Assembly: GCA_964496435.1 (NCBI GenBank)
Contig: CAZBZP010000012.1
Location: 39,088-103,087 of the forward strand
Length of the DNA stretch: 64,000 bases
Reading direction: 5' to 3'
DNA from: Berkiella sp964496435
GTDB lineage: Bacteria > Pseudomonadota > Gammaproteobacteria > Berkiellales > Berkiellaceae
Shown here: in pieces, positions 8,882-18,317 of the stretch
Layout of the letters: the number at the start of each line of letters is the position of its first letter
Numbering within the stretch: position 1 is the stretch's first letter
Made by a program: the position numbers and the translations under genes
Notes under the pieces: generated by a model
The model's input: the letters and a program-made list of their open reading frames with translations, nothing else
Told to the model about the DNA's origin: nothing
Database searches by the model: none

Positions 8882-10717
8882 ATGTTAAACGCATTTAACA
8901 ATCTACCAGTGATTAGCTGGGTGATAGATCAATTTTATGAGCATTGCGATCTTGTGCAAGCGCAGCAAATGCCTGATAACTTAGCGGAAATTCCCGGGCG
9001 TTCGCCTTATGCTTATGTTATAACTGCTCAGTCAATTTATCTCATTAATAGACAAAACAACAGCCAACAACAAACTCAATTAAGCGATCAAAACGCACTT
9101 GCGCTAAGGCAACGTTTAAGATTAGAACCTTTAGAAAATGATCAGCCATTATGTTTAGTTGAAGAGAGCGCTTCTATAGAGAAAATCAGAGCGCTTACCA
9201 CCGCTAGCCAGCTGATGCTGCCTAAAACTATCATGCCCATCATCAATGCTTTGGTTATTTCTCTCTTTTTAGGGCTAGGTTCTTATGCTTATATTTTGAT
9301 ATCCCCATTTTTATTGGGTTATATCTTTCATCAAAGAAGAGCGATACGACAACGTTTAGGGCATTATTTTAGAAATTTTCGTGGCAATCTTGCTGATTTG
9401 CCGCATCGATTTGGTGAATGGGCTGCAGACTTTGTCTTAACAAACGCTGTAGGCATATTTCGGATCTTCAGCTCATTATCCATTTTATTGCTACTGGGTT
9501 TAAACACCTGGAGTATTGTTGCAATATATGGGATATATCGCTTCCCCGATCTAGAATGGGTTCGATTTTTCAAAAACACCTTAAATAATATTCAAAGTTT
9601 TGGTTTTGGCTTTTTTAATCGCACAGTTGGACGTCGCTCGTTTTACGTTAAACTTAGCATGGGCTGTGCGATGGCAATTTATGTGGCGCTAGAAGCCTAT
9701 ACCGGCGGCGCATTGGCTGTGGTTGCAACCGGGCTTTTATTTGTACAAAGCATTGCCATCGTTATTGGCTTTAAAGCGCTGTTTAGAGATCTATATTACA
9801 CATTAAAAAACCCGATTAAAGTCCTTTTAAAGCATACTGGCAAGATTTGGGGCGCTTTGTGGGGGCGTTACCTGGCCTACATGTTTTTTACAGGGCGCGT
9901 AGAAGGTACATTAGGGCCGGCAGTGGGCCATGTTATACATAATGGTATTTTCTCGGGATTATTTTCCTCCTTCTTGATGCCAGTAGGTTGGTTTACAACC
10001 CACAAGGGAATGTTATTTATTGCTCGTTTACAGAATTTTTTCAATAATGTCTTAACAAGTATTTTTATTACCACAGAAATGCAAACCCAAGGTACCTTCT
10101 ATGGCACAGTAGGTCCAACTTTATTGCAGCTTTTTTCTTTTATGTTAATAGGTTGTGCCGTTGGTTATTTATTTGAAAGGGCGCTTAACTATTTTAACCC
10201 GATTATAAGGCAGGAAACCCCAAGAGTAGTGGCATCGACCTTGCGCCAAGTGGAAAGCTTTAATAATAACATCAGAAACAGAAGCCACTTTTCCTTGTGG
10301 CATATTGCTTACGTGGCGATGATGACACCGCTGATGATGCAAACACAAATTGGTACGATGATGTTAGGTATTGCTGCCGGCAATCTTGCTGGTGCCACCT
10401 TTTTAACTGCGCTAGCAGCGACTTTTGCTTATGGTAGTGTTCGTTTAGGTGTCTATTGTATTAGGCGATTGAGAAGAGGTGCAGTTGCTGCGCAAGCTAT
10501 CCCAGCAGTAGCGCCATCAGTTGTTAACATACAACTTGTTGCTGCTATACCTCAAAGTATCCCAGCAGAAGTTATGCCATCTGTTGTAGAAGAGGTTGTG
10601 CCTATTTTACCTGCCTTTAGGCCGCAAGCAGTGCAACCAACAAGGCGAACACGCGCGCAAACAAGACAACAACAAGCGCCAATCCCACAACCAGATGAGC
10701 ATAGACCGCAAATATAA
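8882..10717 (+). CDS. Orphan polytopic membrane protein with Pro/Gln-rich tail
   Basis: A 611-aa protein I do not recognise. A soluble N-terminal part (about residues 1-115) is followed by several hydrophobic segments between about 115 and 540 with short loops. The last 80 or so residues are low-complexity, rich in Pro, Ala, Val and Gln, with a basic patch (TRRTRAQTRQ). A sigma-70-like promoter lies just upstream. The tail and lack of relatives would suit a lineage-specific, possibly host-interacting, protein, but nothing in the sequence fixes a function. Confidence 0.75.
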   Translation: MLNAFNNLPVISWVIDQFYEHCDLVQAQQMPDNLAEIPGRSPYAYVITAQSIYLINRQNNSQQQTQLSDQNALALRQRLRLEPLENDQPLCLVEESASIEKIRALTTASQLMLPKTIMPIINALVISLFLGLGSYAYILISPFLLGYIFHQRRAIRQRLGHYFRNFRGNLADLPHRFGEWAADFVLTNAVGIFRIFSSLSILLLLGLNTWSIVAIYGIYRFPDLEWVRFFKNTLNNIQSFGFGFFNRTVGRRSFYVKLSMGCAMAIYVALEAYTGGALAVVATGLLFVQSIAIVIGFKALFRDLYYTLKNPIKVLLKHTGKIWGALWGRYLAYMFFTGRVEGTLGPAVGHVIHNGIFSGLFSSFLMPVGWFTTHKGMLFIARLQNFFNNVLTSIFITTEMQTQGTFYGTVGPTLLQLFSFMLIGCAVGYLFERALNYFNPIIRQETPRVVASTLRQVESFNNNIRNRSHFSLWHIAYVAMMTPLMMQTQIGTMMLGIAAGNLAGATFLTALAATFAYGSVRLGVYCIRRLRRGAVAAQAIPAVAPSVVNIQLVAAIPQSIPAEVMPSVVEEVVPILPAFRPQAVQPTRRTRAQTRQQQAPIPQPDEHRPQI

Positions 10718-10734
10718 CCTCTATGCTGCTTTTT

Positions 10735-11772
10735 TTATAAAGGTGCTTTTTGTGTTTTTGGCAACCAGCGCAAAAAGCATTTTTCAAAAAACAGGACCAT
10801 AGAGCTACTCAGTTTATCTGAAAGACTTTGTTTGATTTCATAGCCGATTTCAAATACTTGCATTTCTTGTGCTTTGGCACCAATAAAATCATCACTGGTC
10901 TGAATTTCATCGATTAATTTAAGTTCAATAGCCTGAATACCATGCCAATGTTCACCGGTAGCAACTTGGGCTATATCGACTTGGGAACGATGATGCCGGA
11001 TAAAATCTTTAAACAGGCCATGCGTTTCTTCAATTTCTTCTTGGAATTTTTGGCGTGCTTTGTCAGTATTTTCGCCAAACATGGTTAAAGTACGCTTAAA
11101 CTCTCCAGCTGTGTGTAATTCAAAATCAATATCATTTTTTTCTAAGAGGCGATGAAAATTGGGTAATTGCGCAACAACCCCAATGGAGCCCACGATAGCA
11201 AAGGGGGCAGCAATAATTTTATTGGCCACACAAGCCATTAAGTAGCCACCACTGGCTGCTACTTTATCAATCGCTACCGTCAAGTGGAGATTGCGTTGGC
11301 GAATTCTATCAAGCTGGGAAGCCGCTAAACCATAACTGTGCACAAAGCCGCCTGCGCTTTCAAGGACAACTAAAACTTCATCTTGAGCAGTGGCTACTTC
11401 TACTATTGCGGTGATGACTTCTCGCAGCTCTTCAACCTCGCTGGCGCGCATATCGCCATCAAAGCGAACAACGAATAAACGTTTCTCAGGTTCTTTGTGA
11501 TCTTTGCTTTCTTTCTTTTCTTTTTTCTCTTTGGCTTTTTGAGCTTTTTGCCATTTCTTGAGAGCGCCTTTGGACAAGGTCTCTGTTTGCATATAGTCCT
11601 TAACCTCATCCAATTTTTCATTGATGGGGTTAATCACGAGTACACCATCTTCTGTTTTGGATTTGGCTTTCAGGGCCATTGCTAACAAAGCCGAGACTGT
11701 AAAAAGCAGACCTATAACAAATGTTAGTGTTTTAGCTAAAAACAGACCATATTGAGATAAAAAATCGAGCAT
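10735..11772 (-). CDS. sohB: Inner-membrane S49 serine peptidase SohB
   Basis: A 345-aa protein of the signal-peptide-peptidase A/SohB family, with one N-terminal membrane anchor (residues 9-32) and an S49 peptidase domain. The conserved block VAASGGYLMACVANKI carries the expected nucleophile region and is followed by AIVGSIGVVAQ. A strongly charged Lys/Glu linker (about residues 68-97) separates anchor and peptidase domain. AAGGTGAGGG precedes the ATG. It is transcribed divergently from the ccm operon. The family degrades membrane-associated peptides; the substrate is unknown. Confidence 0.93.
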   Translation of the reverse strand: MLDFLSQYGLFLAKTLTFVIGLLFTVSALLAMALKAKSKTEDGVLVINPINEKLDEVKDYMQTETLSKGALKKWQKAQKAKEKKEKKESKDHKEPEKRLFVVRFDGDMRASEVEELREVITAIVEVATAQDEVLVVLESAGGFVHSYGLAASQLDRIRQRNLHLTVAIDKVAASGGYLMACVANKIIAAPFAIVGSIGVVAQLPNFHRLLEKNDIDFELHTAGEFKRTLTMFGENTDKARQKFQEEIEETHGLFKDFIRHHRSQVDIAQVATGEHWHGIQAIELKLIDEIQTSDDFIGAKAQEMQVFEIGYEIKQSLSDKLSSSMVLFFEKCFLRWLPKTQKAPL

Positions 11773-11886
11773 TGACCCTCACCTTACATTTTTTTGCTAT
11801 TTTGCTAGCAATACTAAGCTGCTACGCATTGCTTATATTAAAGGAAAGTGACACCATTCATCCATCCTTAAACTTAAGATTAGTTC

Positions 11887-12495
11887 ATGCACATTGAAGC
11901 ACTTCATCTTAGCCACAGCAGGACAGATAGGTATTTGTTCAGAAACCTAAATTTTAAGCTGCATGCTGGGCAATTATTGCGCGTAGAAGGACAAAATGGC
12001 GCAGGAAAGACAACGCTGCTCAAAGTGCTTGCTGGGTTAATCACGCCTGACAAGGGAAAAGTGACTTGGCAAGATCAAACCATTGCCCATAGTCCACACT
12101 TTAAAGAAAGCATGGCCCTTATTAGCCATAAAGCAGGTATTAATCCCGTTTTAAGCGTCAAAGAAAATATTGCCCTTCAACTGTGCTTGGCAAATGCTCC
12201 CTATGATGAAAATCTTTTAGCAGACGTTTTAAATAAGTTTGCGCTAAGTGCAAAAGTGAATGAACGTTGTTTTCAACTTTCTCAAGGTCAGCAACGAAAA
12301 GTAGCCTTATGTGCACTGATACTGAAAAAGAAATCCTTATGGTTATTGGATGAGCCTTATACAGCTTTAGATAGTGATTCGATAAACATCTTTAATACAT
12401 ACATTCAGGATCATCTCGACAATAAAGGCCTTGTTATAATGGCAAGCCACCAACCTTTGATGATAGCAAGCGCTGGGGTATTAAGCTTATGCTAG
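11887..12495 (+). CDS. ccmA: Heme exporter ATPase CcmA
   Basis: A 202-aa ABC ATPase with Walker A GQNGAGKTT (about residues 36-44), signature LSQGQQRK, and Walker B LWLLDEP. With CcmB, CcmC and CcmD it releases holo-CcmE from the heme-loading complex during cytochrome c maturation. It is the first gene of a complete ccmABCDEFGHI run and overlaps ccmB by 7 nt. No strong ribosome binding site is seen before the ATG. Confidence 0.96.
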   Translation: MHIEALHLSHSRTDRYLFRNLNFKLHAGQLLRVEGQNGAGKTTLLKVLAGLITPDKGKVTWQDQTIAHSPHFKESMALISHKAGINPVLSVKENIALQLCLANAPYDENLLADVLNKFALSAKVNERCFQLSQGQQRKVALCALILKKKSLWLLDEPYTALDSDSINIFNTYIQDHLDNKGLVIMASHQPLMIASAGVLSLC

Positions 12496-13157
12496 CGATT
12501 TTCAAACAGTGTTTAAAACATGACTTGCTGGTAATGCAAAGGCACCGCGCTGAGTGGGTACAGCCTTTGGTATTTTTTATTATTTTTATATCCTTGTTTG
12601 GTATTGGTTTGGGTTTTGAAGGCAACATGCTGATTACGGTTGCCCCCGCCATTATTTGGATATCCTTCTTATTAACGTCTCTTTTTAGCATAGAAAGCAT
12701 ATTTCGTCGTGAATTAGAGGCAGGCTTGCTCGAGAATTTGGTTTTAAGTCCTCATCCTTTATGGTGGCTGCTATTTGTTAAAGCACTCGCGATATGGGTA
12801 ATGTCTTGTTTACCCTTAATATTGTTGATGCCGCTTTTAGGTTTATTTATGCAATTAAACCTTATCGAAACGGGTGTGCTGTTGTTAAGTGTATTGATAG
12901 CAAGCCCAGCCATTACTTTAATGGGTATGCTGGGGGCAACGCTGACTCTGGCTTTGCCGCGTTCAGGCGTCTTTTTAGGTATTTTGTTATTACCACTTTA
13001 CATCCCCATTTTAATTCTAGGTGAGAGCGCAGTGGTATTATTACTTTCTGGCGCTAAACCGCTTTTTCAAATGGCGCTATTGAGTGCCATCTCCGTGCTA
13101 ACCTTGACATTAATACCCCATGCAGCAGCTGGGGCGCTAAAAATTGCAATGGACTAA
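12489..13157 (+). CDS. ccmB: Heme exporter membrane subunit CcmB
   Basis: A 222-aa protein with six predicted membrane segments and the family start FKQCLKHDLLVMQRHRAEWVQPLVFF. It forms the ABC-type complex with CcmA and CcmC. Normal length. It overlaps ccmA and is followed 2 nt later by ccmC. Confidence 0.96.
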   Translation: MLAIFKQCLKHDLLVMQRHRAEWVQPLVFFIIFISLFGIGLGFEGNMLITVAPAIIWISFLLTSLFSIESIFRRELEAGLLENLVLSPHPLWWLLFVKALAIWVMSCLPLILLMPLLGLFMQLNLIETGVLLLSVLIASPAITLMGMLGATLTLALPRSGVFLGILLLPLYIPILILGESAVVLLLSGAKPLFQMALLSAISVLTLTLIPHAAAGALKIAMD

Positions 13158-13159
13158 TC

Positions 13160-13900
13160 ATGATCAAAGCTTTAATCAGTTTAGGAACGCCGCGTCGCTT
13201 TTATCATTTTTTAGGTTTAATTCAACCCTGGAGTTTGATAATTGGGCTGATTGCTATCTTATTAGGTTCCTACTATGGCTTATTTGTTGCCCCAAAGGAT
13301 TACTTACAAGGGGATGGCTTTAGAATAATCTATGTGCATGTACCTTGCGCATTTCTATCCTTGATGATTTATGTGGCCATGGCCCTTTTCTCAACGATAT
13401 ATTTAATTTGGCGTATCAAAATTGCCGATATGATGGCATATAGTTTGGCGCCCGTGGGTGCATTTTTCTGTTTGTGCGCGCTCATCACCGGCGCTATTTG
13501 GGGTAAACCCATGTGGGGAACCTGGTGGATTTGGGATGCGCGCTTAACCTCTGAATTAATTTTATTATTTTTATACTTAGGCTATATGGGCCTGTATGCA
13601 GCATTACCTTCGAAAAAAACCGCTGCCAAAGCCTGCGCCATACTTTCTATCATTGGCGTTATCGATATCCCCATCATTCATTATTCAGTTTATTGGTGGA
13701 GCACCTTGCATCAAGGTGCAACCATATCAAAACTTGCAAAGCCATCCATTGAGGGCAGCATGTTAATGCCGCTTTTAATCATGATAGTGGGCTTTGCTTT
13801 CTATGTTATTGGTATTGCGGCCATGAAAGTGCGCGCCGAAATTCTCTCAAGGGAAGGTGCAAATCAGTGGGTTGCTGCAATGCTGGCTAAAGAGCATTAA
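13160..13900 (+). CDS. ccmC: Heme-handling protein CcmC
   Basis: A 246-aa six-helix protein with the heme-handling tryptophan-rich WWD motif (WGTWWIWDARLTSELILLF). In the family, CcmC loads heme onto CcmE at the periplasmic face, using two conserved His residues in flanking loops; candidates are visible in YVHVPCA and IIHYSVYWW. It sits between ccmB and the small ccmD, with typical length. Confidence 0.97.
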   Translation: MIKALISLGTPRRFYHFLGLIQPWSLIIGLIAILLGSYYGLFVAPKDYLQGDGFRIIYVHVPCAFLSLMIYVAMALFSTIYLIWRIKIADMMAYSLAPVGAFFCLCALITGAIWGKPMWGTWWIWDARLTSELILLFLYLGYMGLYAALPSKKTAAKACAILSIIGVIDIPIIHYSVYWWSTLHQGATISKLAKPSIEGSMLMPLLIMIVGFAFYVIGIAAMKVRAEILSREGANQWVAAMLAKEH

Positions 13901-13909
13901 GGAGGCAGT

Positions 13910-14044
13910 ATGTTCAGCATGGGAGGATATGGGATCTACATCTGGCCCTGTTACGCGTTAGTGTTAGGCGGCATGCTTTTTATTGTCTATCAAGCAGCCC
14001 TTAATACAAAACGTTTGAAGAAAAAAATGAAGCAGAAGAACTAA
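13910..14044 (+). CDS. ccmD: Small heme-export accessory protein CcmD
   Basis: A 44-aa protein beginning MFSMGGYGIYIWPCYAL, with one membrane helix and a strongly basic C-terminal tail (KRLKKKMKQKN). This is the classic CcmD layout. GGAGG lies 4 nt before the ATG. CcmD stabilises the CcmABC complex and aids release of holo-CcmE. Position between ccmC and ccmE, topology and the GxYxxYxWPxY-like start leave little doubt. Confidence 0.93.
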   Translation: MFSMGGYGIYIWPCYALVLGGMLFIVYQAALNTKRLKKKMKQKN

Positions 14045-14046
14045 AG

Positions 14047-14472
14047 ATGTCACCTACCCAAAAAAAGAGAATGATTGTGGTTGCCAGTTTGGTCTTAGGG
14101 ATTGGAACGGCGCTTGGTCTTGCCTTATTTGCCCTAAAGCAAAATATCAATTTGTTTTATGCACCTTCTGAATTACTGAGCCAACAGATCCCCGCCAATA
14201 AATCTATCAGGCTGGGTGGTATGGTCGTTAAAAACAGCGTAGTACGTTACCAAGACACCTCCGTGGAGTTTGTTATCACTGATTTCAATAATGAAGTGAA
14301 AGTAAAATACAAAGGCATCTTGCCTGATCTCTTTAAGGAGAACCAAGGCGTGGTGGTGATGGGAACGCTCAATCCCAATGGCGAATTCAACGCGAAGCAA
14401 GTATTGGCAAAACACGATGAAAATTACATGCCCCCAGAAGTAGCCGCGACCCTAAAAGGAAAAGCCGGATGA
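14047..14472 (+). CDS. ccmE: Periplasmic heme chaperone CcmE
   Basis: A 141-aa protein with an N-terminal membrane anchor and an OB-fold domain. The C-terminal motif VLAKHDENYMPPEV contains the His that binds heme covalently in the H-x-x-x-Y type of CcmE. It receives heme from CcmC and passes it to CcmF. It starts 2 nt after ccmD and overlaps ccmF by 4 nt. Confidence 0.97.
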   Translation: MSPTQKKRMIVVASLVLGIGTALGLALFALKQNINLFYAPSELLSQQIPANKSIRLGGMVVKNSVVRYQDTSVEFVITDFNNEVKVKYKGILPDLFKENQGVVVMGTLNPNGEFNAKQVLAKHDENYMPPEVAATLKGKAG

Positions 14473-16367
14473 TCCCTGAATTTGGCTTGGTCTGCTTAAT
14501 TATTGCTTTACTGATGTCTATGGTGGCTGGCTTAATGTCGCCGATAGGTCTTTTAACAGGGCGCTTTTCTTATTGGCAACATTTGGCAAAACCTGCTGTC
14601 TTTATTCAATCATTGTTTATTTCCCTCAGCTTTGTCACCTTAATGAGCGCTTTTGCCCAAGATGACTTTAGCTTGTCCTATGTTGTACAAAATTCGAATA
14701 GCCAATTGCCACAGGTATATAAATTGTGTGCGTTATGGGGTGCTCATGAAGGTTCTTTATTATTGTGGGTACTTATCCTAAGTTTTTGGACCTTGGCAGT
14801 TACCTTATATACGAGAAGATTACCCCCAAAGGTGGGCTTATGTGTTGCCGCTGTTTTATGTGCGCTGAGTTTTGGTTTTTTACTGTTGCTTTTGCAAACC
14901 TCAAACCCTTTTCTTCGACTCTTACCTTTTGAGCCAAGTGATGGCGCAGATTTAAATCCTTTGCTACAAGATCCTGGGTTTGTTTTACACCCACCATTCC
15001 TCTATATGGGTTATGTGGGCTTGGCGGTGCCATTTGCCTTTGCAATAGCTGCTTTGTTATTTAAAGAAAAAGCCGAAATGTGGGCGACCTGGGCAAGACC
15101 TTGGGCCTTGCTTGCTTGGGCATTCTTAACCATAGGCATTACCTTAGGTAGCTGGTGGGCCTATTATGAACTTGGCTGGGGAGGCTGGTGGTTTTGGGAC
15201 CCCGTGGAGAATGCTTCTTTTATGCCCTGGCTAAGCGCAACCGCTTTGGTGCATGCGCTTTATGTCGCGGATAAGCGAAAGCTTTTCCAATCTTGGAGTT
15301 TATTGTTGGCAATTAGTGCTTTTATTTTAAGTTTGATTGGTACCTTTTTAGTGCGCTCAGGCGTTGTTTCTTCGGTGCATTCATTCGCCAGCGATCCACA
15401 GCGTGGTCTTTTTATTTTGGGCTTTATTGCCGTCGTGATTGTGGCATCCTTCACACTTTATTTCTTAAGAGGTTTTCGCAAGGACAAACAACAAGCGAGT
15501 GCCTTATCAAAAGAATCAATTTTATTGTTAGGCAATATTATTTTATTTGTTGCCATGTTAACCGTACTCTTGGGAACCTTATATCCCATCATTGCAGAAG
15601 TGATAATGGGGGAGAGGTTATCTGTGGGGCCGCCTTATTTTAATGCCATCTTCAATCCTATGTGTTTGCCTTTGTTAGTGCTTATGGCTTTTGGGCCACA
15701 TGTTAAATGGCAGCAAGATATGATGACTAAAGCTAAAAAAGGCGCACTTCTCGCATTAGTAGGCGCTATTGCTATTCTCTATTTTATTCCTTGTCCTTTT
15801 AGTTTGATGGCAAAAATAGCCATTGTTTTGGCAATGGGTTTAATTTTATCAACACTTTATATTTTTTATAGCGCGCGGGCTAAGCTTGCACCTAAATGGG
15901 GAATGATGGCTGCGCACTTAGGGATAGGGTTAAGTGTCTTAGGCATGGCCTTAACCACTTCCTTAGAAGTAGAAAAAGATCTTACCTTAAAGGTGGGTGA
16001 TTCAACGCATATACAAGGATATCAATTTGAGTTTAAAGCCCTAGAAGATATTGAAGGGTCAAACTATGAAGGTATTAAGGCTACTTTCCATATCAATAAA
16101 AATAACCAAATGCTTTATCAGGTTTACCCTGAAAAACGTTTTTTCATTGCACGTAATATGCCCATGACAGAGACAGCTATTGTGCCAGGTCTTTTTAAAG
16201 ACTTTTACATCGCCTTAGGTGAACGCTTAGATAACGGCAGCTGGACATGCCGTATTTATATTAAGCCTTTTGTGCGCTTTATTTGGCTTGGCGGGCTGCT
16301 GGTTGCGTTGGGTGCCTTTATTTCGAGTATTAGAGCCTTCAAAGAATCAAAAAGAGGTTTAGCATGA
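14469..16367 (+). CDS. ccmF: Cytochrome c heme lyase subunit CcmF
   Basis: A 632-aa polytopic protein of family length with the WWD domain GWGGWWFWDPVENASFMPWL. CcmF reduces and attaches heme from CcmE to apocytochrome c with CcmH and CcmI. Its start overlaps ccmE (ATGA) and its end overlaps ccmG (ATGA), so the operon is tightly coupled. Confidence 0.97.
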   Translation: MIPEFGLVCLIIALLMSMVAGLMSPIGLLTGRFSYWQHLAKPAVFIQSLFISLSFVTLMSAFAQDDFSLSYVVQNSNSQLPQVYKLCALWGAHEGSLLLWVLILSFWTLAVTLYTRRLPPKVGLCVAAVLCALSFGFLLLLLQTSNPFLRLLPFEPSDGADLNPLLQDPGFVLHPPFLYMGYVGLAVPFAFAIAALLFKEKAEMWATWARPWALLAWAFLTIGITLGSWWAYYELGWGGWWFWDPVENASFMPWLSATALVHALYVADKRKLFQSWSLLLAISAFILSLIGTFLVRSGVVSSVHSFASDPQRGLFILGFIAVVIVASFTLYFLRGFRKDKQQASALSKESILLLGNIILFVAMLTVLLGTLYPIIAEVIMGERLSVGPPYFNAIFNPMCLPLLVLMAFGPHVKWQQDMMTKAKKGALLALVGAIAILYFIPCPFSLMAKIAIVLAMGLILSTLYIFYSARAKLAPKWGMMAAHLGIGLSVLGMALTTSLEVEKDLTLKVGDSTHIQGYQFEFKALEDIEGSNYEGIKATFHINKNNQMLYQVYPEKRFFIARNMPMTETAIVPGLFKDFYIALGERLDNGSWTCRIYIKPFVRFIWLGGLLVALGAFISSIRAFKESKRGLA

Positions 16368-16915
16368 GTAGACAAGTAATCATGAAACGCGTTATTCGTT
16401 TTGTGCCTGGCATTATTTTAGGATTGATATTGATCTTACTGTACCAATCTTTGACCAAAGACGTTGAGGATGAGATGGTCGAGGATAAAGCCTTTCCCCG
16501 TTTTGCTTTAAATGACATAAGAGAGCCTCAAAAAAAGGTAACCTTGGAAGCGCTTAAAGGCAAGGTAAGTGTTGTTCACGTTTGGGCTACCTGGTGTGGG
16601 GTTTGCGTTGAAGAGCACAGTGTGTGGTTAAGAATCAAAGAAAAATGGCCTATGGAATTGGTGGGCATTGTATTTCGTGATGATAATAATAAAGTGAATA
16701 AGTTAATGCAGGAAAAGGGCGATCCTTATCAATTCCTAATGAATGATATTTCAGGGAATTTAGGTTTAGCCTTAGGTATAAGAGGCACTCCCGAAACCTA
16801 CATCGTCGATAAACAAGGTAGCATTCGTTACCATGTTTTAGGGGCAATGACCCTAGACAAGTTTGAATCAGAACTGCAGCCAATACTTGAAGCGATAAGC
16901 CAAGAAAATGTCTGA
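16364..16915 (+). CDS. ccmG: Thioredoxin-like protein CcmG (DsbE)
   Basis: A 183-aa membrane-anchored periplasmic thioredoxin-fold protein. One N-terminal helix (about residues 13-27) is followed by the active site WATWCGVC; the family more often has WCPxC, so the Pro-to-Gly change is a small oddity. The cis-Pro loop reads RGTPETYIVD. It keeps apocytochrome CxxCH cysteines reduced. A downstream ATG at 16382 (MKRVIRF) is an alternative start. Confidence 0.95.
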   Translation: MSRQVIMKRVIRFVPGIILGLILILLYQSLTKDVEDEMVEDKAFPRFALNDIREPQKKVTLEALKGKVSVVHVWATWCGVCVEEHSVWLRIKEKWPMELVGIVFRDDNNKVNKLMQEKGDPYQFLMNDISGNLGLALGIRGTPETYIVDKQGSIRYHVLGAMTLDKFESELQPILEAISQENV

Positions 16916-17255
16916 AGCTGAAAATAAATATTTTGATAATCCCCAAGATGAGCAAGCTTATGAAAACTTGCTCAAAGAACTCCGGTGCATGACTTGTCCC
17001 AATCAAAGTATTGCAGATTCTCATGCGCCTGTTGCCATTGCAATGCAGGATGAAATCTATCAACGTCTTAAGCAACATGAAACCCCTGAGAAAATTCGTG
17101 AAGCGCTGGTGTCATCCTATGGTGATTTCATTTCCTATAAGCCGGTATTAAAACTAGAAACTTACGGTTTATGGTTTGGTCCCTTGTTAATGTTTGCTGT
17201 AGGTGTTTTGCTATGGTTTGGCTTTTTTAAGCGAAAAGAAAATCATGTTAAATAG
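16908..17255 (+). CDS. ccmH: Cytochrome c maturation protein CcmH, no visible signal peptide
   Basis: A 115-aa protein with the hallmark LRCMTCPNQSIADSHA (LRCxxC site, cysteines used in apocytochrome thioreduction), the helical bundle, and one C-terminal membrane helix. Family members normally start with a cleaved signal peptide; here the protein begins directly with a charged stretch, and an in-frame TAA at 16896 rules out an N-terminal extension. How the redox domain reaches the periplasm is unclear, perhaps as an N-out single-pass protein. It overlaps ccmG by 8 nt and ccmI by 11 nt. Confidence 0.93.
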   Translation: MSEAENKYFDNPQDEQAYENLLKELRCMTCPNQSIADSHAPVAIAMQDEIYQRLKQHETPEKIREALVSSYGDFISYKPVLKLETYGLWFGPLLMFAVGVLLWFGFFKRKENHVK

Positions 17256-18288
17256 CATTATGCATGTGCCAATGTTATGGGCTGTCATTTTAGGCTTAAC
17301 GGTGATGAGCCTTGCATTGTTGCTTTTGCCTTTAGTTAAAAAGGGCATTGCACCGCGCTATTTCTTTATTGTTTTCCCACTGGTACTTTTAAGTGCTTCA
17401 CTTTGCTTATACCAATATTGGGGAAATCCAGGTGGTTTAGCGGAAAAAGAAGCATTAGGCTATTTAAAAAGTGAGATTGCGCAAATCAGCAAAGATCCCA
17501 ACATTCCACGCGCGCAGGCGATGGAGGCCTTTGCAGCACTTGAGAACAAAATAGCTTATTCTCCAGTTGCTTTAACACAAATGGCCAGTGTTTATAACCA
17601 ATTAGGTTTAGTGGATGAGGCCCTTTGTGCGCTTGATAAAGCCATGACGCTTTCACCGAAGGACATTGAAATCCAAGTGCAATGGATTTATAGCCATTCC
17701 TTAAAAAACCAAGGAAAGCTAAGTCTTGAGCAAAGACAAAAAGCACAAGAAATCATGCAAGTCGAGCCCCAGCAATACGTTTTATTAAATTTAATGGCTA
17801 TAGATGATTACTTTCAAGGTAATTATGCAAAAGCGGCCCAGCAATGGGCGGCTTTATTGGCAAGTGATAAAGCGCTTGTCCAAGAAAGAAGGCAAGTGAT
17901 TGAAGCAGCCATGCTAAAGGCGCGTAGCTTTATTGCTCAAGAAGAACCAAATGGCCCCGTGCTTGCTGTGAAAGTAAAGCTCTCAACTAAAGTGCTTTCA
18001 GAAGTATTAGGCAATGAAACCGTGTTTGTCTTTGTTAAACAAAGCGGCGAATCTATGCCACTGGCCGTTATCAAGAAAAGGGTGGCTGATTGCCCCTTTA
18101 CGGTTGACTTTGATAGTAAACATTCTATGATTGCAGGCAAAGTGCTTACAGAAGGAATGAAGGTAGAGGTAGTTGCAAAATTATCTAAGACCGGTAATCC
18201 TTTGGATAAAAGTGACGAATTAAGAGTCAGCACAAAACAGTTTATTTTAAAATCAGTTAACGAACCTATTGAAGTTGAGATCAATTAG
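17245..18288 (+). CDS. ccmI: Cytochrome c maturation protein CcmI (TPR)
   Basis: A 347-aa protein with two N-terminal membrane helices, a TPR domain (about residues 105-210, including VYNQLGLVDEALCALDKAM), and a C-terminal periplasmic domain. It matches the CcmI/CcmH C-terminal module that holds apocytochrome c for heme attachment. The ATG at 17245 overlaps the end of ccmH; an ATG at 17260 is possible. It closes the Ccm operon. Confidence 0.9.
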   Translation: MLNSIMHVPMLWAVILGLTVMSLALLLLPLVKKGIAPRYFFIVFPLVLLSASLCLYQYWGNPGGLAEKEALGYLKSEIAQISKDPNIPRAQAMEAFAALENKIAYSPVALTQMASVYNQLGLVDEALCALDKAMTLSPKDIEIQVQWIYSHSLKNQGKLSLEQRQKAQEIMQVEPQQYVLLNLMAIDDYFQGNYAKAAQQWAALLASDKALVQERRQVIEAAMLKARSFIAQEEPNGPVLAVKVKLSTKVLSEVLGNETVFVFVKQSGESMPLAVIKKRVADCPFTVDFDSKHSMIAGKVLTEGMKVEVVAKLSKTGNPLDKSDELRVSTKQFILKSVNEPIEVEIN

Positions 18289-18317
18289 CATTTAATTGAA
18301 TTACTAAGGAAGAAATC

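Noticed and set aside
10596..10802. 68-codon plus-strand ORF near the end of the orphan membrane protein gene
   Set aside because: It overlaps the Pro/Gln-rich tail of that gene in another frame, runs into the sohB end, and has no ribosome binding site.
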